A stretch of DNA of 64,000 nt from Actinomadura macra NBRC 14102 (GTDB lineage: Bacteria > Actinomycetota > Actinomycetes > Streptosporangiales > Streptosporangiaceae): contig NZ_BCQT01000013.1 in the NCBI RefSeq assembly GCF_001552215.1, forward strand, positions 29,497-93,496, in the 5' to 3' direction. Both the position numbers and the translations under genes were made by a program. This document shows, piece after piece, positions 49,671 through 58,389 of this stretch (the first letter of the stretch is position 1; each line of letters begins with the position of its first letter). The notes under the pieces were generated by a model, which worked only from the letters and a program-made list of their open reading frames with translations, was not told the DNA's origin and did no database searches.

Positions 49671-50276
49671 CTAGAAGATCTTGGAGAGGACGCCGGACTC
49701 CGCCACGATGAGGCCGCCGATGGCGATGAACACGGCGGGGACGAGCCACTGGCCGTAGCGCTCGACCACATGGATGACCTTTTTGCGGGAACCCAGCAGT
49801 GAGGCGGCCGCACACCAGACTGCGACGCCCACGCCGAACACGAGGATGGTGACGACGGTGGGAGCGGCGCCGATGGTGCGGAACACCGGGGTATAGACCG
49901 AGACGTTGTCGGCGCCGTTGGCGATGGTGACCCCGGCGACCGCGAGCAGACTTCCCGCCACCACCGGAGAGGCGTCCTCACCGGTGCCGCGAGTCCGGAT
50001 CGCCGACACCAGGCCACGGACTCCGAGCGCGAGCGGGACCAGGCCGAGCAGCCCGACATAGTCGTCCGGAACGATCGTCAGACCGAGTGCGGCGAGCACC
50101 GACAGTGCCACGAGCGCGGCGATGCCCACATACTGCCCGGCCCAGATCTGCCAGATCCTCGGCTTGCCGTCGGCGCGCGATGACAGGAACAGCACCGTCA
50201 GCACGATGAGGTCGTCCACGTTCGTCCCGGCGAACATGCCGGCTGCCGTCGCGACAGTGCCCACGATGCTGCTCAC
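49671..50276 (-). CDS. CadD-family cadmium-resistance-type transporter
   Basis: 201 aa, five to six membrane helices. The TNVDDLIVLTVLFLSS motif near residue 18 and TIANGADNVSVYTPVF in the middle are the acidic membrane motifs of the CadD family (cadmium or quaternary-amine export). GTG 50276 starts it. A MarR remnant lies just upstream on the same strand. The efflux substrate is uncertain. Confidence 0.85.
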   Translation of the reverse strand: MSSIVGTVATAAGMFAGTNVDDLIVLTVLFLSSRADGKPRIWQIWAGQYVGIAALVALSVLAALGLTIVPDDYVGLLGLVPLALGVRGLVSAIRTRGTGEDASPVVAGSLLAVAGVTIANGADNVSVYTPVFRTIGAAPTVVTILVFGVGVAVWCAAASLLGSRKKVIHVVERYGQWLVPAVFIAIGGLIVAESGVLSKIF

Positions 50277-50287
50277 AGCGCGCGAAC

Positions 50288-50395
50288 CTACCGGATCGGC
50301 TTGGGTGATCTACCTAGGTCGAGGGTGCGCGTGATCTGGCGCAGCAGGGCGCGCAGTTCCTTCTGCTGCGCCGGGGTGAGTGGGCTGAACCTGGA
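50288..50395 (-). pseudogene. MarR-type regulator C-terminal remnant
   Basis: On the minus strand, FSPLTPAQQKELRALLRQIT, then RTLDL, ends with a TAG at 50288-50290. This is the typical last helix of MarR regulators. Upstream of it no helix-turn-helix remains in any frame. A decayed gene next to a decayed hydrolase. Confidence 0.5.
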
Positions 50396-50532
50396 CGGTC
50401 TGGACGCCGCGCGGCGATGCCGCCACCTTCACCGCTACCGCTGAGCAAGGAGGGAAGTACACGACGTGGTCGATGTCGCGGTGGCCCCGTTCGAGATCGA
50501 GGTGCGCACCCGGGTGCGTCCCGCTAGGGCGG

Positions 50533-50889
50533 CACCGGCTCAACGGGATCGACGTCCACACCGGCGGCAAGGACCGGTTGACCGACCGCGAGGGTTCGGT
50601 CCGGCTACGACAAGGACAACCCAGGCCGAGGATCTGCGCCAGCTGCTGAACTCGCTGCCCTGGGGCCCACACGTTCGGCTGGTCGGCCATGACATCGGCG
50701 GGATGTGGCCTTCGCCTAACGGGTGTTGGCCATGGGCGGAGAACTCGGGCTAGGAACCCGGCTTGCCGACGCCCTCCGTCCCGTGGCCTCAGATGTGGTC
50801 GCCGAATTCATATCCGGCAGTGGCCATTTCATCGTGGACGAGAGAATCCCGACGAATTCCTTACCATCGTTATCCCTTTCCTGAGCTGA
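50533..50889 (+). pseudogene. Epoxide-hydrolase-like alpha/beta hydrolase remnant
   Basis: Pieces in several frames align to one epoxide-hydrolase plan: HRLNGIDVHT (start), QAEDLRQLLNSLPWGPHVRL and VGHDIGGM (nucleophile elbow with Asp), then LADALRPVASDVVAEFISGS and GHFIVDE (C-terminal His), and ENPDEFLTIVIPFLS. Central parts, including the cap domain, are deleted and at least three frameshifts separate the pieces. Clearly a dead gene. Confidence 0.75.
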
Positions 50890-51066
50890 AAAGGACGAAC
50901 CCGCGAGGTTCGCTTCAGCGGACTCGTTCTGCCCGGACGTCCGCGTCTGCCGTCGCAGTTGCGGGCGGCCGGACTGTCCGGGATACGTCTCGACCTCCGT
51001 GGGGCGCGGTGACCGGGGCGCCCCACCGTCTCGTGCTTTTGAGCACCCCCACACCCCAGGCGCGTT
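50890..51066. other. Gene-free stretch
   Basis: Between the hydrolase remnant and the I36 inhibitor gene end. No supported gene, repeat or terminator was seen. Confidence 0.4.
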
Positions 51067-51441
51067 CTATGGCCGGAGAATGATCGAGTTGATCGGTGTG
51101 AGGTTCAGGTCCACGTAGTAGTTGGCCGGGAGCGAGTAACGGCAATCGGTGCCGTTGTAGCCGTTGCAGAAGATCACTTTCGCCCCGCCGGTCTGATTGT
51201 TGAAGACGCGGTGGACTCCGGTCTGGTTGCGGAGGTTGTACGTCCCGTACCTGAAGTACCTGTGGGTGGGGGTGCCCCATGCGGCACTGGGGTAGATGCA
51301 CGCGTAACCCGTGGGGCACTCGTAGATGTCCTTCGCCGCGTGCGCAGGGGTCGAGCTGATCGTTGCCATGGCGGCGGCACTGGTCGCGACTACCGTGATG
51401 CTCGTCAGGATCCGTCGCGAGAGCTGCTTCATCCTTGCCAT
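51067..51441 (-). CDS. Secreted peptidase-inhibitor-I36-like protein
   Basis: 124 aa from ATG 51441 behind AAAGGG. Signal peptide ARMKQLSRRILTSITVVATS with cleavage near AHA. The mature domain of about 86 residues has CPTGYACIYPSAAWG, then RYFRYGTYNLRNQTGVHRVF, NNQTGG, CNGYNGTDC and a LTPINSIILRP end, as in SMPI-like beta-gamma-crystallin-fold inhibitors. Two disulfides are likely. It may inhibit metalloproteases outside the cell. Confidence 0.75.
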   Translation of the reverse strand: MARMKQLSRRILTSITVVATSAAAMATISSTPAHAAKDIYECPTGYACIYPSAAWGTPTHRYFRYGTYNLRNQTGVHRVFNNQTGGAKVIFCNGYNGTDCRYSLPANYYVDLNLTPINSIILRP

Positions 51442-51773
51442 TTCTGCCCTTTCTGTGCGCTTCGCCCAGGACGGCCGGTGCATCGTGGCCTCCGGGTTTC
51501 GTCGCGCCTTCTCCGTCACCACCCACGGCGGTGATTCCAACGAGGTCGACTGTGCGGTGCCCGAGGTACCGGGCGCATAAGGCGGACGACCCAACTGCGC
51601 CCGCCGCCCCTGGCCGCTGTGGCAGGCTGCGGCCGAGTACAGGGCGCGGGTGAGGCACGGAGCCCATGCGCCCGGGATGCCGGGCGGGGAAACGTAGGGA
51701 GATCGGGCTAGCAGGACCGGCGCGGCCCCTCGCGCCGGCGGCGGCATCGGCGGTGGCATCGACGGTGATCGGG
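51442..51773. other. Gene-free stretch
   Basis: Promoter side of the I36 gene and leader of the histidine-kinase pseudogene. No further gene is supported and no strong repeat was seen. Confidence 0.4.
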
Positions 51774-53514
51774 ATGGGGACAGGAGTTCCGCGGCCCGGG
51801 TGGGACCGGCCGCGGGGGAGCGGCGCGGGGGCGGGCCTGCCGGGGCGGGAACTGGTCGCGGCTGCGGCGTGTTGCACCGCCGCCCTGGCCGCACTGGTCG
51901 TGTGGGGCGTATTCCTGCTGCAACGGCTCCAGAACGGCACCGACCCGGTCGGTCTGGTCCTGGACGACATGGCGGGCGTGCTGGTCGGGCTGCTGCTGGC
52001 CACCGCCGGGCTGCTGATCATCGCGCACCGCTCGGGCCGGGCGGCGGGTTGGCTGCTGCTGTCCACGGCGCTGGGACTGATCGCCTCACGCGCCGCGATC
52101 GTCGGGGCCACCGCCCATCCCGGGCACGCCACCGCCGCCGCCATCACGCTGCTGATCTGGATCGTCTCGATCACCCTGCACACCGCGACGATCGCGGTGC
52201 TGCCGTTGCTGTTCCCCTCCGGCCGGCTGCCCCGGCGCGCCCTGCGCTGGTATGTCGCGGCCGTCGCGGTGTTGGGGGGTGGTTCGCGGCTACCTCGAAC
52301 TCGGCTGGCAACACGAGCAGTTCGGCGTCCCGAATCCGCTCTCCAGCGGATTCGGCGAGACGGTGCGAAGCCTGTCCGAGACGCTGGAACCCCTGCTCGC
52401 GATGAGCGGGATCGTGTCGCTGGCGATCAGCCTGGCGGTGATGACGCCGCGGTGGCGACGCGCCGGGGGGTTGCCGCGCTGGCAACTGGCCGCGTTCGTC
52501 GTGCCGTTCACTGTCTGGGTGATCGCGCTGAGAATCTCCTACCACCTGCAGTTGGAGGGATGGCCGCGGCTGGGGCTGCTGGGCGGCAGCGCGCTGGGCT
52601 GGGCGGGGGCGGTCGCCTACGGCTTCACCCGCGATCGGATCTGGGCGATCGACCGGCCCGCACGCCACCTGCTGACCGCGTTCATCCTGGTCACCGGTGT
52701 CATCCTGGTCTACGGGGGCGCGGTCGGCGCGGCGACGGCCACGAGCCGGGACGCCCGTGGCGCGGGGGCGGCGCTGCTGGTCTGCCTGACCTTCGCGGTC
52801 GGCACGGCGTTGCGGCCCACCGCGCTCTGGTGCACCCGAGCGGTGGATCGCCTCTACTACGGCGAACGTTCCCGCCCCTACCAGCTCGCCCGCGACCTCG
52901 CCGAGCGCCTCAGCCGCACCGTCCGCCCCCAGGACGCGCCCGCCCTGCTGTGCGCGACCGCCGTCGACAACCTTCGCCTGCCGGGCGCGCGCCTGCTGGT
53001 ACCCACCCAGAACGGGCCCCGCCAACTGGCCGCCGCCGGCCGCCCCGCCGATCCGGACTGCCCCGAGGAAGAGTTCGAACTGGTCTACGACGGTGCCATC
53101 ATCGGATGCCTCCGGGTTCGGCCACGTGACGCGGCTGCCGCACTGGACGGGCAGGACCGCGAGGTTCTGCGGTTCCTCTCCGACCAGGCCGCCCCGGCCG
53201 TGGCGTCCCTGCGCCTGTACGAGGACCTGCGCGCCGGCCGCGAGCAGATCCTCACCGCCCGGGAGACCGAGCGGTGGCGGCTACGCCGCGACATCCACGT
53301 CATCCTGACCGCCGACGAGGCCGTCCTCCAGGTAGAGATCCGCGACGACGGGACCGGCATCACCCCACGACAGCCCCCCACCGGCGTGGGACTGCAATCC
53401 ATGGCCGAACGCGCCACCGAACTCGGCGGCACGATCGACATCTCCAGCAGCACCAAGGGCACCATCGTGCGGGCGGGACTGCCCCGCACGCCACCCCTCA
53501 GGGACGGTGGGTGA
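51774..53514 (+). pseudogene. Membrane sensor histidine kinase lacking its phosphoacceptor core
   Basis: The first frame (ATG 51774 to about 52280) encodes several membrane helices (AALAALVVWGVFLLQRL, VLVGLLLATAGLLIIAH). Near 52280 the frame changes, and helices continue (WQLAAFVVPFTVWVIALRIS), then a GAF-like region (DRLYYGERSRPYQLARDLAE). At AREETERW-like sequence near 53265 it reads RRDIHVILTADEAVLQVEIR, then DDGTGI, jumping from the start of the dimerisation helix to the G1 box. The H-box with its His and the N-box are missing. It can hardly autophosphorylate. No response regulator gene follows. Confidence 0.8.
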
Positions 53515-53725
53515 CGGTCGGTTCGGGGTGCTGCTTGTGGAAGCGGCCGTCCTTTGTCGCCTCCGCCGTGGGGCGGCGCCATGCCGTGCCGGCGTGCCGC
53601 TGCTGACCAGCAGGCCCGAGGACCGGCGGGACAGGTCCGAGAACCGGGTAGGCCGCGTCTCGGCGGCGGTACCGGTCATCGGGACAGGGGCGGCGGGGCA
53701 GCGGTGCGAGCCGCACGATGGGGCG
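53515..53725. other. Intergenic region before fadD3
   Basis: No gene. No copy of the island palindrome was seen, in contrast to the catabolic operons at 2-33 kb. Confidence 0.4.
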
Positions 53726-55273
53726 ATGAGTTCGCTGACGATTCCCGCGGTGCTGGCCAGGACGGCGGAGACGTTCCCGAACGTGGAGGCGGTCGTGGAC
53801 GGGGACGTCCGGGTGACCTACGCGGGCTTGCGGGAGCGCGTGCGCGAGGTGGCGGAAGCGTTCGTCGGGGCAGGGATCGGGCGGGGGGACCGGATCGCGA
53901 TCTGGGCGCCCAACGGGCTGCGCTGGGTCGTGGCCGTACTCGGCGCGATGGAGGCGGGGGCCGTCCTCGTGCCCCTCAATACCCGGTACAAGGGGGAGGA
54001 GGCCCGGTGGCCTCTCACCCGGGCGCGCGTGAAGATGCTGTTCGTCGAGGACGGCTTCCTCGGCATCGACTATCCCGGGCTGCTCGGCATGGACTCGGCC
54101 GGGGTGGTCGCGGGGCTGCCCGACCTTGAGGCCGTGGTCACCTTCGACGGTGCCGAGCGGCCGGGCGTTACGCGTTGGGACGGGTTCCTCCGCACGGGCG
54201 TTCCGGACGCGCGGGCCGAAGTCGCGCCCGGTGACCTCGCCGACATCCTGTTCACGTCCGGATCCACGGGACGCCCCAAGGGCGTCATGTGCACGCACGA
54301 GCAGAACGTCCGGACATACGAGGCATGGACGGGCCGCACGGGCGTGCGAGCCGGCGACCGGTACCTGATCGTGAATCCGATGTTCCACACCTTTGGCTAC
54401 AAGGCGGGCGTTCTGGCATGCGTGCTCCAGGGCGCCACGATGGTGCTCCAGCGGACCTTCGACGTCGCGGAGACGCTGCGGCTCATCGAGAAGGAGCGGA
54501 TCACCGTCCTGCCGGGGCCGCCGACCGTCTACACATCGCTGCTCGATGCCCCGGGGCGCGCGGAGCGGGACCTGTCGTCGCTGCGGCTGGCGGTGACCGG
54601 CGCGGCGGACGTGCCGGTCGCGCTGGTGCGGCGGGTGCGCGACGAGCTGTTCCCGCAGGTCGTCACGGCGTACGGGTTGACCGAATCGGCCGGCACCGTC
54701 TCCGCCTGCTCGGTGGACGACGATGACGAGACCATCGCCACGACCTGCGGCAGGCCCATCGCGGACGTGGAGGTCGCCATCGTGGACGAGCGCGGCGAGC
54801 CCGTCCCGCCCGGCGTCGACGGCGATGTCCTGGTACGCGGCTACAACGTCATGAAGGGATACCTGGACGATCCGGAGGCCACGGCGGAGACCGTCCGCGA
54901 CGGGTGGCTCGACACAGGCGACCGGGGGCGGCTGGACGGGCGCGGGAACCTGACCATCACCGGGCGGACGAAGGAGATGTTCGTCGTCGGTGGCTTCAAC
55001 GTGTATCCCGCCGAGGTCGAGGACGTCCTGGCCCGGCATGACGCGGTCGCCGAATCGGGCGTGGTCGGGGTGCCCGACGCGCGGATGGGGGAGGTCGGGC
55101 GCGCGTACGTCCGGAGGCGTCCGGGCAGGCGGGCCACCGCCGAGGAGCTGATCGCGCACTGCCGGGAGCGGCTCGCGAACTTCAAGGTCCCGCGGGAGGT
55201 CGTCTTCGTGGACGACCTCCCGAAGACCGCGTCCGGCAAGGTCCGCCGGGTGGATCTCAGAGGGCGGCCATGA
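53726..55273 (+). CDS. fadD3: FadD3-like HIP-CoA synthetase
   Basis: 515 aa ANL synthetase from ATG 53726. LFTSGSTGRPKGVMCTHEQN is the adenylate loop. NPMFHTFGYKAGVLACVLQG, ITVLPGPPTVYTSLLD and TTCGRPIADVE plus EMFVVGGFNVYPAEVEDVLA are the FadD3 wording, and the catalytic lysine is in PKTASGKVRR. FadD3 activates HIP, the C/D-ring propionate left after HsaD cleavage, so it begins the final stage of steroid catabolism. It overlaps the convergent fadE gene tail to tail by 17 bp. Confidence 0.87.
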   Translation: MSSLTIPAVLARTAETFPNVEAVVDGDVRVTYAGLRERVREVAEAFVGAGIGRGDRIAIWAPNGLRWVVAVLGAMEAGAVLVPLNTRYKGEEARWPLTRARVKMLFVEDGFLGIDYPGLLGMDSAGVVAGLPDLEAVVTFDGAERPGVTRWDGFLRTGVPDARAEVAPGDLADILFTSGSTGRPKGVMCTHEQNVRTYEAWTGRTGVRAGDRYLIVNPMFHTFGYKAGVLACVLQGATMVLQRTFDVAETLRLIEKERITVLPGPPTVYTSLLDAPGRAERDLSSLRLAVTGAADVPVALVRRVRDELFPQVVTAYGLTESAGTVSACSVDDDDETIATTCGRPIADVEVAIVDERGEPVPPGVDGDVLVRGYNVMKGYLDDPEATAETVRDGWLDTGDRGRLDGRGNLTITGRTKEMFVVGGFNVYPAEVEDVLARHDAVAESGVVGVPDARMGEVGRAYVRRRPGRRATAEELIAHCRERLANFKVPREVVFVDDLPKTASGKVRRVDLRGRP

Positions 55274-56156
55274 CGCGGGCCCGGTGTTCGGCGGGGGAAC
55301 CCCAAGCCGAGTACAGCGCGCGCGCCTTGCGGATCCAGAGCGACGGGTCGTACTCGTCGGTGTAGCCGATGGCGCCGTGCACCTGAAGGGCGGTCTTGGC
55401 CAGCGCGTAGGACGCCTCTGAGGCCGCGACCTTGGCGGCCGACACGTCCCGCGCGAAATCCGGTGTCCCGTACGCGAGCGCCGCGCCGCGGACCAGGGGA
55501 CGGGCGAACTCCAGCTCCACCATCGTACCCGCCAGGTGGTGCTTGATCGCCTGGTACTCGCCGATCGGGCGGCCGAACTGCTGCCGTGTGTTGGCGTACT
55601 CGACCGACACGTCCAGGAGCGCCTGCCCGACGCCGATCTGTTGCGCCGCGCACAGCAGGGCGCCGAGATCGGTGAAGCCGGAGGCGCCCTCGGCGCGGAA
55701 GAGCCGCCGCGCCGGGTCCAGGGACGCGACGGGCCCGCCGGTCACCGTGCACTCGGTCCCGGAGGCGGTGACCACCAGGTCGGCGACGTCGGCGTCCAGC
55801 GCGTACGGGACGGCCACGGACACGATCGCCTCGCCTTCCGCGATCCTCGGCAGCCAGGGCGGGGCGACCAGTTCGGCGGCGGCGAGCGTCTCCACGTAGG
55901 GGCCGGGTGCGGCGGCGCGGCCCAGCTCCTCCACGGCGATCGCCAGCTCGACCGGCAGCACGCCCGCCCCGCCGTCCATTTCGGGGACGGCCAGCGCGAA
56001 CACCCCGGCCGCGGCGACCGACGACCACAGGATCCGGCCCGGCCCCGCCTCGCCGCCCGCCCACGATCGGGCGGTCGTCGCGGTGCCCGCCTCCCGCAGG
56101 CGCTCACGCAGCGTCTCGGCGAACATCCGCTGCTCGGCGGACAGGACGAACTTCAC
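55257..56156 (-). CDS. Acyl-CoA dehydrogenase subunit, short chain of a heteromeric pair
   Basis: 299 aa from GTG 56156, overlapping the upstream stop (GTGA). AIAVEELGRAAAPGPYVETL, EYANTRQQFGRPIGEYQAIKHH and LQVHGAIGYTDEYDPSLWIRKA mark an acyl-CoA dehydrogenase fold. At under 300 residues it is short, with a reduced middle domain, as in the smaller partner of FadE31-33-type HIP-pathway pairs. Works probably with the next gene upstream to dehydrogenate a C/D-ring CoA intermediate. Confidence 0.82.
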   Translation of the reverse strand: MKFVLSAEQRMFAETLRERLREAGTATTARSWAGGEAGPGRILWSSVAAAGVFALAVPEMDGGAGVLPVELAIAVEELGRAAAPGPYVETLAAAELVAPPWLPRIAEGEAIVSVAVPYALDADVADLVVTASGTECTVTGGPVASLDPARRLFRAEGASGFTDLGALLCAAQQIGVGQALLDVSVEYANTRQQFGRPIGEYQAIKHHLAGTMVELEFARPLVRGAALAYGTPDFARDVSAAKVAASEASYALAKTALQVHGAIGYTDEYDPSLWIRKARALYSAWGSPAEHRARVMAAL

Positions 56157-57283
56157 CGCGACCCCCTCGGCAGGCCGAGCAGCCGCTCGGCGATCACGTT
56201 GCGCTGGATCTCGTTGGTGCCCGCGTAGATCGGGCCGGCGAGCGAGAATACGTAGTTCTCCAGCCACTCCGACGCCAGCTCGCCGTCCGGGCCGAGCAGG
56301 TCGAGGGCGGTCTCGTGCAGCGCCACGTCCAGCTCGGACCAGTAGATCTTGTTGAGGCTGGACTCGGCGCCGGCGTCGTCGTCCCGCGAAATCGTCTCGA
56401 AGCCCTTGAGCCGGTACGCCCGCGACCTGATCCACGCGTCGGCGACCCGGTCGCGCAGCGCGGTGTCGGACGGGTCGGCGCGCTCGCGCCACAGCTCCAC
56501 CAGCCGCGAGGCCGCGGCCGTGAACCGGCCGGGACTGCGCAGGGTGAGGCCGCGCTCGTTGCCGGCCGTGCTCATCGCGACGCGCCAGCCGTCGCCGGGC
56601 GCGCCGATGACGTCCGCGTCGGGAACGAACACCCCGTCCAGGAAGAGCTCGGCGAACGCGGGCTTGCCGTCCAGCCGTCCGATCGGGCGCACCGTCACGC
56701 CCTCCGCGTCCAGCGGGAACATCAGGTACGTCAGCCCCCGGTGCCGCACCGACTCCGGGTCGGAGCGAAACAGCCCAAAGCCCCGGTCGGCGAAGGCCGC
56801 GCGGGAGCTCCAGGTCTTCTGGCCGTCGAGGCGCCAGCCACCGTCCGTACGGGTGGCCGTCGCGCGCAAGGCCGCCAGGTCGCTGCCCGCGCCCGGTTCC
56901 GACCACGCCTGTGCCCAGATCACCTCGCCGGACGCCATCGGCGGCAGGATCCGCGCGAGCTGCTCCGGCGTGCCGTGCTTCAGCAGGGTCGGAGCCAGCA
57001 GGTTGATCCCGTTCTGGCTGACCCGCCCCGGCGCGCCCGCCGCGTAGTACTCCTCTTCGAAGACCAGCCATTGCAGGACGGACGCGCCACGCCCGCCGTA
57101 CCGCTCGGGCCAGGACACCACGCCCAGCCGGGCCGCGCCCAGCGTCCGCTCCCACGAGCGGTGGGCGGCGAACCCCTCTCCGGTCTCCAGCGACGGCAGC
57201 GGCGCCGCGGGGACGTGTGCGCTCAGCCAGTCCCGTATCTCGGCGCGGAACGCCTCGTCCGCGGCCCCGAACTCAAGATCCAT
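56153..57283 (-). CDS. Acyl-CoA dehydrogenase subunit, full-length partner (FadE30/31-like)
   Basis: 376 aa. WPERYGGRGASVLQWLVFEE, AWSEPGAGSDLAALRATATR, GQKTWSSRA and SLAGPIYAGTNEIQRNVIAE, then RLLGLPRG give a complete acyl-CoA dehydrogenase with the FAD contacts. Probably one chain of a heteromeric enzyme with the following 299-aa gene. In the HIP pathway FadE30 oxidises HIP-CoA after FadD3. It overlaps the hydratase gene by 11 bp and the next fadE by 4 bp, making a tight three-gene operon. Confidence 0.84.
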   Translation of the reverse strand: MDLEFGAADEAFRAEIRDWLSAHVPAAPLPSLETGEGFAAHRSWERTLGAARLGVVSWPERYGGRGASVLQWLVFEEEYYAAGAPGRVSQNGINLLAPTLLKHGTPEQLARILPPMASGEVIWAQAWSEPGAGSDLAALRATATRTDGGWRLDGQKTWSSRAAFADRGFGLFRSDPESVRHRGLTYLMFPLDAEGVTVRPIGRLDGKPAFAELFLDGVFVPDADVIGAPGDGWRVAMSTAGNERGLTLRSPGRFTAAASRLVELWRERADPSDTALRDRVADAWIRSRAYRLKGFETISRDDDAGAESSLNKIYWSELDVALHETALDLLGPDGELASEWLENYVFSLAGPIYAGTNEIQRNVIAERLLGLPRGSR

Positions 57284-58109
57284 CCGCGGCCGCCTTCATG
57301 CTCCTGGCGCTCTGCCCGGCCAGCGGGTCGTCGGCCGTCTCGGCGTTGTGCGCGTGGGCGAGGTGATGCAGGCCGAACACCGAGTCCATCCCGGCGTGCA
57401 TGCCCTGGAGGTCCTCGGCCTGGTTGACGGCCTTCTTCGTCAGCGCGAGGCCGAGCCGGGGCATCGTGGCGATCCGCTCGGCCAGGGCGAGGGTTTCGTC
57501 CTCCAGCGTCTCGCGGGACACCACCCGGTTGACCCAGCCCAGTTCGTGGGCGCGGGAAGCGGTCATCCGCTCGCCGGTGAACAGGAACTCCTTGGCAACG
57601 CGCGGCGGCATCACCCACGGGTGCGCGAAATACTCCACGCCCGGAATGCCCATCCGGACGACCGGGTCGGCGAAGAAGGCGTCCTGCGAGGCGACGATCA
57701 GGTCGCACACCCAGGCCACCATCAGGCCGCCCGCGATGCAAGCGCCCTGAACGGAGGCGATCATCGGTTTGGGGATCTCCCGCCAGCGGCGGCACATGCC
57801 GAGGTAGACCTCCGACTCGCGGGCGAAGCGGCTCTCCGCGCCCGCCTTGCCGACGTGGTCCCACCACAGCCCCGCCCTGCGCGGGAAGCTCCGTTCGGCG
57901 TCGCGTCCGGGTGTCCCGATGTCGTGCCCGGCGGAGAAGTGCGGTCCGGCCCCGGCGAGGACGATCACCGTGACCTCGTCGTCCTCGGCCGCCCGGTAGA
58001 ACGCCTCGTCCAGGGCGTAGGTCATCGCCGAGTTCTGGGCGTTGCGGTACTCGGGCCTGTTCATCGTGACGACCGCGACGGCGCCCCGGCGGTGATACTC
58101 GACGACCAT
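57273..58109 (-). CDS. Enoyl-CoA hydratase/isomerase-family protein
   Basis: 278 aa crotonase fold from ATG 58109 (GGGAGG upstream). VTMNRPEYRNAQN at the start, AGPHFSAGHDIG for the first oxyanion-hole segment, and ASVQGACIAGGLMVAWVCDL, then IVASQDAFFADPVVRMGIPG for the second. The residue after GIPG (VEYF) differs from the Glu of classic hydratases, so a hydratase or a ring hydrolase/isomerase activity is possible. First gene of the operon hydratase-fadE-fadE, facing fadD3. A KstR2-like operator lies directly upstream. Confidence 0.83.
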   Translation of the reverse strand: MVVEYHRRGAVAVVTMNRPEYRNAQNSAMTYALDEAFYRAAEDDEVTVIVLAGAGPHFSAGHDIGTPGRDAERSFPRRAGLWWDHVGKAGAESRFARESEVYLGMCRRWREIPKPMIASVQGACIAGGLMVAWVCDLIVASQDAFFADPVVRMGIPGVEYFAHPWVMPPRVAKEFLFTGERMTASRAHELGWVNRVVSRETLEDETLALAERIATMPRLGLALTKKAVNQAEDLQGMHAGMDSVFGLHHLAHAHNAETADDPLAGQSARSMKAAADGS

Positions 58110-58125
58110 CTCGCCTCCCGTGATT

Positions 58126-58143
58126 CTAACAACTGTTTGGTAG
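58126..58143. promoter_or_regulatory. KstR2-like operator candidate before the HIP operon
   Basis: CTAACAACTGTTTGGTAG, an imperfect palindrome CTANCAA-N4-TTGNTAG. Its core AACAACTGTTTGGT (58128-58141) fits 8 of 10 fixed positions of the KstR2 consensus AnCAAGnnCTTGnT as I remember it. KstR2 controls fadD3 and HIP genes in mycobacteria, so the place fits. No KstR2 gene is in the window. Confidence 0.55.
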
Positions 58144-58203
58144 ACTAGATGATCGGTCAACACCCGCCGGCCACGCACTCCCGGCCACCGGGATCTCCGG
58201 GGG

Positions 58204-58259
58204 GCGTAGGGAACGCGTGAAGATCGGGCTCCGGCGCGTAGGGAAAGCGTCAAGATCGG
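58204..58259. repeat. Two 24-bp direct repeats upstream of kdpD
   Basis: Copies at 58204-58227 and 58236-58259, 22 of 24 bases identical, period 32 bp (about three helical turns). Both start GCGTAGGGAA and end AAGATCGG. The phasing and the position 120-180 bp before kdpD suggest a tandem activator site, plausibly KdpE autoregulation. Confidence 0.75.
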
Positions 58260-58389
58260 TGTGAATCGCCCGGAACAGAGGTTTCCTGCGACTGACGCCG
58301 CAGGGAGAGCTCCGCGTTCGCGCACGTCCTGGCGCCGAACCTCACCCTGGGCAGGACCGCTCCCCGCCGGGGCTGAGAGGATGACGACC

